Below, one piece after another: positions 26,409 to 34,656 of a DNA stretch of 64,000 nucleotides. Each line of letters begins with the position of its first letter. Position 1 is the first letter of the stretch. The notes beneath the pieces were generated by a model, which ran no database searches, had not been told where the DNA came from, and saw only the letters and a list, made by a program, of their open reading frames with translations. Where the stretch lies: NCBI GenBank assembly GCA_047973025.1, contig JBKEBE010000029.1, positions 1 to 64,000 of the forward strand, in the 5' to 3' direction. Origin of the DNA: UPXZ01 sp047973025 (GTDB lineage: Bacteria; Bacteroidota; Bacteroidia; Bacteroidales; Paludibacteraceae). A program made the translations under genes and the position numbers.

Positions 26409-28895
26409 TTATTCCATTTTTTGCTCCAGCATTTTTATCCAATAGCCACCGACTACGGAACGGGCTTGAAATCCCCTTTGCTCCGGCTTATCAGTCCAAT
26501 ACCAGTCTGACATGGGTACGCGCGTTGTCGTTTCGTTCATAAATGTATATAAGGGAGAAATGAACTGTTTGAAAGTTTCTTGATTTTCGCTCAAAGTAGC
26601 TGTCCACATAATCCAGTCAGCCTTGGTGTATGTTTCTCGATTATCCAAGGGTAATCCATACTTGTTTTGCTTAGTCAGATAATAAGCAATCTCTTTTTCG
26701 GCGACGGATTCAGGTAAAACGTTGTACTTCATCAGTTTATTCCAGATTAGGTTATATTTTTGACTCCAAGTACCGGGTTTATCGAATGTCAGCTTGTAGT
26801 GGTCGCCATCATCTGACATTTTCATCCACTCTACTGCCATTTCTTTGGCTTTATTTGTGTATTCTTTCGCAATATCCTTTTTGTTTAGTATATCCGCCAA
26901 ATACCCATAAGAGGCAATACCCATAATGGCTTTAATGGATAGATTGGCATTGTGCGCGAAATGTCCGGCAAAGTCGTCTGTACAAAGCTGATGTTCCGGG
27001 TCTAATCCTTCTTTTACCAAATAGTTTGTCCAGGTAGTGAGGACATCCCAATGTTTTTCCGCGTATTTAGCGTTTCCTTCCATTGCGGCGATAGCTGCGG
27101 TAACGATTAGCATGTTTCCGGATTCTTCTATGGGCATATCTCCGCCGTAGGTTTGACCGTTGGCTATCGGATAAGTTCCTACATCATGCGCAGCGAATGG
27201 TTTAGGCCATTTACCGCTCTCACTGTAATAGAATATGTGATTTAATAATCCTTTTGCCAATTCGGGATTGTAATAAAGGAATAATGGCGATGAAGGGTAA
27301 GTAATGTCAACTGTCCCGATAGAACCGTTGCTGAAATTCTCTTTCGATAGAAAGAGCAAATCTCCGTTTGGCGCTTCTACTAACTTGTGCGCGTGGATCG
27401 CTTGCCGATAAGCCAAAGCGAGTAGCTCGGCGTATTGCCTGCCACCTGCTTCTTGCGCGTCAACAAACAACTGATTGTCAAATTTTGTACAAGCCACTAT
27501 TAATGAACGATATTCCTTGTTTGCTTTCTCAAAAAGGGAAAGAATGTCTTTGTCGTTCTTCCGATTCCAGTACGGACGAAGATTTTCATCAAAATATTGA
27601 ACTGAAAAAATATCATCGTACCCAATCATGATTTTGCCGGCGGCTTTTTTATTATTTCCTGCTTGCTTGGTAAAAGCAAATCGTTGGTTGCTCTTGGTAA
27701 CCGGATTATTCGCACCGGAGTTATTGCCTATAAATTCCGATCTTATTTTCCCTGCCGAACCGATGTTGAATTTTGTGTCGTTTTTTTCTGATACTAAATA
27801 AAAATATCCCCAATCAATTCGTAAATCATCCCCTTTTTTCTTTAAGACAGGCTGTTCCGTACTACCGGTTTTTAGATAAATTAATCCGTTTTTTTCGATA
27901 CTCTCCGTTTTTGCTGGTTGGTAGGGGATATTCAAAGCCCAATTTGACGCGGCTTCAAAATACAGTTCCACATCGTGATTGTTGCCGTCATTGGAATTGG
28001 TTTCGTAAGAGATGTAATTTACCGGACGAGCCAGCAAGTCTAAATCGTGCATAAGCAGTGGGGCTGTGAACGTGAGTTTTAAATCTACCGGACCACAGGT
28101 AAAACTGTAATAGGTTTGAGTAGCTTGAACATTTACCGATTTTTGAATAGCCGTTTCATTAAAATAAGAAGTGTGGTCGTCAGCGATTAATATTCCAAAA
28201 TCGAGCAGTCCGTTAGCAACCGGATTGTGACAGTACGCGGCTAAGATGTTTTTACCTTTTCGAAGCGATTGGACAGCTTCATCCGATAATTTTACGATTG
28301 CATTTTTACCGGTACGGTTGCCCGTGTCGTAAACTTGTTTTCCGTTGATATAGAAAATGGCACCATCATCATGGCTATACATCAGATACAATTCCTTTCC
28401 GGAAAAATCTTCTGTGAGTTCCACTTCGCGTCTGACCCAGATGTGTTCGTCTAACCAGTCGGTTTTCGCCATAGCTTCCGTATCTCTCGAAATGGTTCCG
28501 AACGCTCCCGGTGCCAAGGTCCATCCGTTGTCATCAAAATTTTCAGTCATCCAGTTATCAGTCGGTTTTCCGGTTGTATATTTTCCTGTCCAATTACCTT
28601 GTTCAGATGTCGGAATCACAACTTCCATTTCGGAGGTTTCTTTGCCCATAAAGCGGTAAATTTTCCCGTCCACTTTGATCACTCCCAGCAGTGGAAAGTC
28701 TTTTCCTGTCCAATGCTTTACGGAGCCATCGTATAGGTTGTCAGTAAAAGCCCATCCGCTGGTGTAGGGGTCAATACTTATCAACGGGTACGCGGGGGCT
28801 CTTAATTCACTATCGGTAATAACCTGTTTGGTCTTTGTAGAACAGGATAATACGAGTAATGTGTATGCAAAAAAGATTAAAATTTTTAGTTTCAT
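26409..28895 (-). CDS. DUF4965-family (glutaminase A-like) lipoprotein, paralog 1
   Basis: The 828-residue lipoprotein (lipobox VLSC near residue 18) has the family order DUF4964 (about 30-75, RAPAYPLISIDPYTSGWAF), DUF5127, DUF4965 and DUF1793, the last two probably forming an (alpha/alpha)6 barrel (about 450-820, with SGNMLIVTAA, HNANLSIKAIMG, WSQKYNLIWNKLM). Between DUF4964 and DUF5127 a jelly-roll module is inserted (about 85-245, IWVRREVELTEDFSGKELYL ... ILAAYCHN), also found in other proteins of this locus. Fungal relatives are called glutaminase A, but in PULs these proteins are more likely glycosidases of unproven specificity. Two close paralogs lie at 50903-53461 and 56099-58600. Confidence 0.8.
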   Translation of the reverse strand: MKLKILIFFAYTLLVLSCSTKTKQVITDSELRAPAYPLISIDPYTSGWAFTDNLYDGSVKHWTGKDFPLLGVIKVDGKIYRFMGKETSEMEVVIPTSEQGNWTGKYTTGKPTDNWMTENFDDNGWTLAPGAFGTISRDTEAMAKTDWLDEHIWVRREVELTEDFSGKELYLMYSHDDGAIFYINGKQVYDTGNRTGKNAIVKLSDEAVQSLRKGKNILAAYCHNPVANGLLDFGILIADDHTSYFNETAIQKSVNVQATQTYYSFTCGPVDLKLTFTAPLLMHDLDLLARPVNYISYETNSNDGNNHDVELYFEAASNWALNIPYQPAKTESIEKNGLIYLKTGSTEQPVLKKKGDDLRIDWGYFYLVSEKNDTKFNIGSAGKIRSEFIGNNSGANNPVTKSNQRFAFTKQAGNNKKAAGKIMIGYDDIFSVQYFDENLRPYWNRKNDKDILSLFEKANKEYRSLIVACTKFDNQLFVDAQEAGGRQYAELLALAYRQAIHAHKLVEAPNGDLLFLSKENFSNGSIGTVDITYPSSPLFLYYNPELAKGLLNHIFYYSESGKWPKPFAAHDVGTYPIANGQTYGGDMPIEESGNMLIVTAAIAAMEGNAKYAEKHWDVLTTWTNYLVKEGLDPEHQLCTDDFAGHFAHNANLSIKAIMGIASYGYLADILNKKDIAKEYTNKAKEMAVEWMKMSDDGDHYKLTFDKPGTWSQKYNLIWNKLMKYNVLPESVAEKEIAYYLTKQNKYGLPLDNRETYTKADWIMWTATLSENQETFKQFISPLYTFMNETTTRVPMSDWYWTDKPEQRGFQARSVVGGYWIKMLEQKME

Positions 28896-28938
28896 GGTAA
28901 TGTAGTGTGATTTGATTTGTTTTTTCTAAAATTGTAAT

Positions 28939-30537
28939 TTAATCATAGCTATTTTTTGTTCGGGTACCTTTGGGTAATACATTACATCTGATCGCCCACT
29001 CCTGCCACTGCTCAGATAGATCGTCAACAATATGCGGGTATAAATTCGCTACATCGTTCGTTTCGGTTCTGTCGTTTTTGAGATTGTACAATTGCCATTT
29101 GTTACTTCCCACTCTTGAAATAGCTTTCCAATCGTCTTTTATCACGGCACAATTATTGGAATGTTCAAAAAAATGATATTCCAATGTAGCTTGTTTTCCG
29201 GCCGTAAGTGTTGGTAGTAAACTAACATCTTCCAAAGGCTGAATCTTATTCCCCTTATAATCCTGTGGGTATGAAACTCCGGTGGCTTCTAAAATGGTCG
29301 GCATGATATTCAGAATGTGTCCGGTTACTTTTGTTAGTTTTCCTTTTTGAGATTTTATTTTGGCAGGCCAATGGGCAATGAATGGAGTCATTATGCCTCC
29401 TTCTGTCGCGTTGTTTTTGTATAACCGGAATGGAGTACTCGATAAATTTGCCCAACCAATTCCATAAGAAATAGCTCCGGATTTATTCGGGTCATTAATT
29501 TCAGCTTGTTTCCCACCACCAAATTCATGGTAAGGTTCCGCGCAAGCGCCATTGTCGCTTAAAAATAGGATTAAGGTATTGTCCAATTGATTGGTTTCGG
29601 ATAAATAAGTGATGAGCTTACCAACGTTATAATCTACGGCATACACTTGCGCGGCATATACAGCCATTCGATAATCACTTTCATTTTTTTGAGTTTCATC
29701 TACAAATTCCCAAGGTCTAACGCGTTCATCTCGTTCGGATAATTTAGTCCTTTTATCGAAAATTCCTAATTTTTGTTGGCGTCGGAATCTTTCTTGACGT
29801 AAGACATCCCATCCTCGCTTGTATTTGCCAACAAACTTTTCGATGTCTTCTTCTTTTGCCTGAAGTGGCCAATGTGGTGCGTTATAAGCTAAATATAGGA
29901 AAAAAGGTTCTTCATCTTTACGGCTATCGATAAAATCAATCGCTTTATCTGTAAACACGTCGGTAGAATAAAAACCCTTGGGCGCGTTGATGGTGTCAGC
30001 TCCATCAATCAAGCATCTATTCCCTTTAGGGTCAAAATAGCTGAAAGCGCCCTGGTAACTTCCATAAAATTTATCGAATCCTCTTTGCAAAGGTCTTTTA
30101 TCGTACGTGTCAGATCCTAAATGCCATTTGCCCGTCATATACGTATGATAACCGGCTTCTTTGAGCACTTCAGCGATGGTTACACAGTTTTTATTCAAAA
30201 ATCCGCGATAGCCGTCAACCCCAAAATTAAAATCGTTTCCGGCTTCTGTCGTCATCATACCTACTCCGGTCTGGTGTTGATACAGTCCGGTAAGCAACGA
30301 AGCGCGGGTGGGACAACTACGCGATGTGTTGTAAAAATTTCTAAATCGAATTCCGTTTTCCGCGAGTTTGTCGATATTGGGTGAAGGAATTTCGCCACCA
30401 TAGCATCCAATATCCGAATAGCCCATGTCATCCGCTAATAGGATGATGACGTTTGGTCTTTCCGCGTGGGAGATGCTTGTGGAACTAATAAATCCGCAAA
30501 AAATACTGAAATTTAAGGAAGAAACTTTTAGTTTCAT
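28939..30537 (-). CDS. Serine-type S1 family sulfatase
   Basis: It hydrolyses sulfate esters, here probably from a sulfated glycan. The 532-residue protein has a signal peptide (about 1-25) and no lipobox or sorting tail, so it should be periplasmic. The metal-binding DD (Asp36-Asp37 in LLADDMGY) and the modification signature S74-C-P-T-R78 followed by ASLLTG are present. In the [CS]-x-[PA]-x-R alignment the modified residue is Ser74, not the adjacent Cys75, so maturation needs a radical-SAM anaerobic sulfatase-maturating enzyme, which is not encoded in this window. TGKWHLG, APHWPLQ and LSDNGA are further family marks. It sits between the GH32-esterase and DUF4965 genes. Confidence 0.9.
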   Translation of the reverse strand: MKLKVSSLNFSIFCGFISSTSISHAERPNVIILLADDMGYSDIGCYGGEIPSPNIDKLAENGIRFRNFYNTSRSCPTRASLLTGLYQHQTGVGMMTTEAGNDFNFGVDGYRGFLNKNCVTIAEVLKEAGYHTYMTGKWHLGSDTYDKRPLQRGFDKFYGSYQGAFSYFDPKGNRCLIDGADTINAPKGFYSTDVFTDKAIDFIDSRKDEEPFFLYLAYNAPHWPLQAKEEDIEKFVGKYKRGWDVLRQERFRRQQKLGIFDKRTKLSERDERVRPWEFVDETQKNESDYRMAVYAAQVYAVDYNVGKLITYLSETNQLDNTLILFLSDNGACAEPYHEFGGGKQAEINDPNKSGAISYGIGWANLSSTPFRLYKNNATEGGIMTPFIAHWPAKIKSQKGKLTKVTGHILNIMPTILEATGVSYPQDYKGNKIQPLEDVSLLPTLTAGKQATLEYHFFEHSNNCAVIKDDWKAISRVGSNKWQLYNLKNDRTETNDVANLYPHIVDDLSEQWQEWAIRCNVLPKGTRTKNSYD

Positions 30538-30550
30538 TTGGTCAAGAAAT

Positions 30551-33500
30551 TTAAAGTTGAATTTTTTGATTCAATGATCCTTCTTGCGTGGTAACGGAGA
30601 CAATATACACCCCTTTGCTCAGAGAAGACAAGAAAAATTCATTTTTCTGTTGAAAACCAAAATCTTTTTGCATTTTTCCGGCTATGTCAAAAATTTTTAC
30701 GCCGACTTTAGTAGGATTAGCTGTTTTTATGCGCAATATTTTGCCGGTTTGAATTATATCTATTCCGTTATTATATGCTTGTATATCATTTAGGTCCATT
30801 GGAATATCCAATTCATTTTCCCCTTTTTTCAATAGATAGTTAAAAGCAATGCTGAAGTTGAATAATGGATACGGCTTGTCATATATTATATTGTCATTTT
30901 CATCTTTTGGCTCGTACGCAGGACGCAGACTCCTGTTGTCCCTTCTGGGATAGATGTAGTTTCCGTTATCATCTTTTTTATCAATATCTACGTAGTTAAA
31001 GGCTGCCGGGTATTTATCGCTATCTCTCAAATTTCCGTGTCCTCTCGTACTCTCAGAACCGTAAATCACTTCAATGTCTTCGGTAAGCGGATTGGTACAA
31101 ATGATTTCTACCGAATTTTCATTTAGTATCGATACGCTTTGGATTGTCTGATTAACTCTTCTCATGTATATTTCAAAACCGTAATTGGCTTCTTTCGGAA
31201 GTGTTTTTTCATCCAATACTAACGGTGGAACGGGGACGTGATATTGTATAATTATTCTTTTGTCATTGTTCGCATCCCTGAATATCTTTTTGGGTTGCAA
31301 AGGCTTGAAATCTTCATGCAAAATTTTGTGTTTGTAGTAAATCTTTCCAAGCATTTCTCCGTACCACCGATAGCCGTTCGCATCTAAATGCCCTCCGTAA
31401 TCTGTCATAGGATAGGTAGGTCCAGTGCAGATGATGTCGTCATGTTCGTTGGATGCTTCCAACTGCGCCATTCCGATGGAAATAGTTCTTCCTCGGGTGT
31501 ATTGGGCACCGGTCTGGTAGGTGTAAAATACCGGTTTCTCGGTTTGATTGTAAATCGTCTTTACATCAGCCTGTATGTTGTTTTTTAACTGTAGAAGCAA
31601 CTGCCTGTATTCGTCTTTTGATGAAGTAGGAGATGTGCCGGGCAATAATCCGCTACCTTCAACCGTATAGTTCCATTCGCCCTGCATCCAGAATATTGCC
31701 GGACAATAAATGGTGCTCTTGACTCTCTCGGTAGCTCTACGCCCAAACTTTAAGGTTTGCGTGAATACGTCGTACAGGTTATGAACCTGTGATTCTTTGG
31801 ACAAATCTTCGATTGATTTTCCGCTGTTTCCGGTTGAAGTGGCAATAATCGAGCTTTCCAACCCCTTTTTCTGAATGTGATTGGCTGCGCCTAAGATAGG
31901 AGTTTCAATAATGTCATTTGACATTTCAATTGCCGGATGTCCTTCAAGCGGATTAATTTCAATCATGTCATAATTTCCGTAGTTTGCCCAAACTTGTTTG
32001 CCCAGCATATAATTTCCCGGAATATTTTCTGTGGAAACATTCGTCCATGCTTCGTGTCCGGTAGATAGGCTTTGTCCATACATGATCAGATGCGTGTAAT
32101 TCTTATTTTCGGCTGTTGGTTCAGCGGTTGATTTTTCCCAGATGCTTTTCATCGGATAGAGTTTGGCATTCACATTAGCGCTTCCTCCGATGGAAAAGAC
32201 TTCGACTCCGTTACAGTCCAATGGTGGGTAAATCAGAGAAGAACCGACAATTGTGCGTTCGTTGGCAAATAGTTCGACGGTATTTCGATCAACGAAAATA
32301 TGCAATTTTACTTTGCCGTCGGCGATAGGTAAATTTGCCTGCTTGGAATAGCGCTGTAAATAATAGTCCGGTCCCATCCCCGTTTTTCTTTTATCGATTG
32401 TATAAATACCGGTAATAGCGTTGTAGCTGATCCGCGTATAATATCCATCTCCGACTCGAACGTTAAATCCCACTTCAGTGGCTCCGTTCAATGTAAAATC
32501 AGCAACAATTTCATACGAATCTCCTGAAAAGTCAAGCGATTTTGTAGCATCGACAACGCTGTTTACCGGAAAGGAAGCGTCAATGTCTCGAAGTGATTCG
32601 TATTCGGTAATAGGAGTCTGTTGCAACAAATATTTTCCGGAAACGTCTTTAATCAATGATAATTCACTTTGGAGCGTGAATACACCGTTAAATACCTGAT
32701 TGCCATTTTCTTTTCCTAAGTTCGGTGCTCTGAAATTCATCCAACTTATTTCAACAACGCGCTGTGGAACATCAAAGCTACTTTTGTAATAGGTTTGAGT
32801 GGCATAAGCGTCGTTCCCGAAATTCATTATCCCGTCATTTGTTGTGCCAGCTCCTTCATACTGACTATCGGGTACAAATCGCCACTTACCTTCTACCTGT
32901 TTTAGGTCTCCAACCCTGTAGTGTAACCCGCCTTTGCTGAGTACCCATTTGTGTTCATCGGGTTCTCCATTAACAACCGGAAGCCGAAACATATCCGGGC
33001 ATTCAAAATTTTGATCGGAATAGGTTGATTCATTTTGCCAGTCGATTAAATTATCCGAAGAATAGATCCGAAGGGGTCCTCCCGCAATGACCATAAACCA
33101 TTTGTTTTGGTAACGAAATACCTTCGGGTCTCTGAATGCTCTGTCGAACAATGGATCTTCAGTCCAATCCAGTACGACTCCTTCGTGTTTCTTCCAACTC
33201 CTTCCGTCTTTGCTGTACGCGATAATTACGCGTTCTCCATTGCCATCAGCGGTAATAATGGCTACAAGACCACCGGTAGCCGATTTTTTACCATCCTCTT
33301 CCAGAAACAAACCGGAAGTGTTTCCTTCGTCAACGACAGCAGACCCGGAAAACATAGTTCCATACTCGTCCGGATAAAACGCAATCGGAAGTTCTTCCCA
33401 ATGTATCATATCCTTGCTTACCGAATGTCCCCAGTGCATGGGTCCCCAGTTGATACCGTGATAAAACTGGTGGAACAGGTGATATTCGCCATTGTAATAA

Positions 33501-34522
33501 ACCATCCCGTTAGGGTCGTTTGTCCAGCCCTGTTTTACCGAAAAATGGTATTGTCCGCGGTCAAATTCGTTGTAATACAAATCCGGACTTTTTCTGCGAA
33601 TGATTATTAGACGATAAATTACTTTGGCGTTTTTGTTTTCACAACTAATCGTCGCGATGTTCGTTCCAACTTGAAGGGGTATAGTGTTGTCGGAGTAGGT
33701 AATATCATTCAATTTTACGGTCGTGATTGTAGTATTGCTTTTTTTTGAAAAATTGATTTTTACCTCTTCCGCATCATTGCTGACATGACTAATTGAAACA
33801 AATTGTGTTGGGTCAAAAACTACGTTGTGTTCGATTGTGCCTGTTAATGCTTCTAAACCGATGTTTGTCAGTTGTGGGTCGGCTACTTCACTTAATTCGT
33901 TGAAATACAGATTCTGATACACACAGTTTGCATTCCACGAAAGCAGTCCGAGATTGTGATCGATAAACGCGTCGTTTTGTCCGTAAACCCCTCCATTGGT
34001 ATAGTCTGCCGTGTTGGCTATAAGCTGTCCGTTGATTGAAAAAACGATGTGTTTCCCAATTACCGTTACGCTTAGGTGGTATTTGTTGTCGTTGGTAAGG
34101 GGTATCGTTTTTTGACTGACTAAATCAAACGCTTCTGTGCCCCGACTATTGTGTTGAAACTTAAACAGGCGGGCAACTCCATTGTGAGCGTGTATGTTGG
34201 CGACGTACATGTTTTTTTCACCCAAATTGTTGTTGCTTCCAAGAACCAATGAAGCGGCTGATTCGTTTCGGTTGTTAAATGTAACGTCAACTTCATAGAC
34301 GAAATTATAGGCTTTTGATGTGGATAGTGCAAAACCATCACCCATCCCGGAAAGATTACTATTCAATCCGTCTTCGGTAACAAGCCAAGTTCCTTTATCG
34401 AAATCTAAGGTATTTAAATTTGTTTTTAAGCCATTGGAACTGTTATCAATAGGAGCTCCCATCACTGTTAAAGCAACGAACATAAAACAAATTGAAAAAA
34501 GCGGATGTGTTATTTTTTTCAT
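30551..34522 (-). CDS. GH32 fructanase fused to an SGNH/sialate-O-acetylesterase-like domain, T9SS tail
   Basis: The 1323-residue secreted fusion has, in order, a signal peptide (1-22), a LamG/DUF1080-like sandwich (about 35-210), a cadherin-like beta-sandwich (about 215-310), a GH32 propeller plus sandwich (about 320-795), an SGNH-type esterase (about 805-1070), a beta domain, and a T9SS tail (about 1255-1323, KGVYIVSV). GH32 residues are complete: nucleophile Asp336 in WTNDPNG, Asp465 in RDPKV and acid Glu507 in ECPD. The esterase shows GQS (Ser818), FWMQGEWN and GGHLDANGYRW, matching the Ser, Gly/Asn and His blocks of the DUF303 (SASA) group. It would cleave fructosyl linkages and remove acetyl groups at the surface. 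A fructan enzyme is unexpected among mannose/rhamnose/arabinose enzymes. Confidence 0.85.
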   Translation of the reverse strand: MKKITHPLFSICFMFVALTVMGAPIDNSSNGLKTNLNTLDFDKGTWLVTEDGLNSNLSGMGDGFALSTSKAYNFVYEVDVTFNNRNESAASLVLGSNNNLGEKNMYVANIHAHNGVARLFKFQHNSRGTEAFDLVSQKTIPLTNDNKYHLSVTVIGKHIVFSINGQLIANTADYTNGGVYGQNDAFIDHNLGLLSWNANCVYQNLYFNELSEVADPQLTNIGLEALTGTIEHNVVFDPTQFVSISHVSNDAEEVKINFSKKSNTTITTVKLNDITYSDNTIPLQVGTNIATISCENKNAKVIYRLIIIRRKSPDLYYNEFDRGQYHFSVKQGWTNDPNGMVYYNGEYHLFHQFYHGINWGPMHWGHSVSKDMIHWEELPIAFYPDEYGTMFSGSAVVDEGNTSGLFLEEDGKKSATGGLVAIITADGNGERVIIAYSKDGRSWKKHEGVVLDWTEDPLFDRAFRDPKVFRYQNKWFMVIAGGPLRIYSSDNLIDWQNESTYSDQNFECPDMFRLPVVNGEPDEHKWVLSKGGLHYRVGDLKQVEGKWRFVPDSQYEGAGTTNDGIMNFGNDAYATQTYYKSSFDVPQRVVEISWMNFRAPNLGKENGNQVFNGVFTLQSELSLIKDVSGKYLLQQTPITEYESLRDIDASFPVNSVVDATKSLDFSGDSYEIVADFTLNGATEVGFNVRVGDGYYTRISYNAITGIYTIDKRKTGMGPDYYLQRYSKQANLPIADGKVKLHIFVDRNTVELFANERTIVGSSLIYPPLDCNGVEVFSIGGSANVNAKLYPMKSIWEKSTAEPTAENKNYTHLIMYGQSLSTGHEAWTNVSTENIPGNYMLGKQVWANYGNYDMIEINPLEGHPAIEMSNDIIETPILGAANHIQKKGLESSIIATSTGNSGKSIEDLSKESQVHNLYDVFTQTLKFGRRATERVKSTIYCPAIFWMQGEWNYTVEGSGLLPGTSPTSSKDEYRQLLLQLKNNIQADVKTIYNQTEKPVFYTYQTGAQYTRGRTISIGMAQLEASNEHDDIICTGPTYPMTDYGGHLDANGYRWYGEMLGKIYYKHKILHEDFKPLQPKKIFRDANNDKRIIIQYHVPVPPLVLDEKTLPKEANYGFEIYMRRVNQTIQSVSILNENSVEIICTNPLTEDIEVIYGSESTRGHGNLRDSDKYPAAFNYVDIDKKDDNGNYIYPRRDNRSLRPAYEPKDENDNIIYDKPYPLFNFSIAFNYLLKKGENELDIPMDLNDIQAYNNGIDIIQTGKILRIKTANPTKVGVKIFDIAGKMQKDFGFQQKNEFFLSSLSKGVYIVSVTTQEGSLNQKIQL

Positions 34523-34656
34523 GATTTGATCTTTTTTTAGGAAAATTGTTTTGCTTTTCCGTGTAAAATCATTTTGGAATTTGAATCCCTGTAATGATTA
34601 TAGCCGTCTTTAGCCTGTAAATTGGATTTGTAAATTCAAGCGGAACAAAAGAAAGA

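Noticed and set aside
28939..30537. Cysteine-type sulfatase signature
   Set aside because: The cysteine in S-C-P-T-R is one residue out of register; the modified position is the serine.
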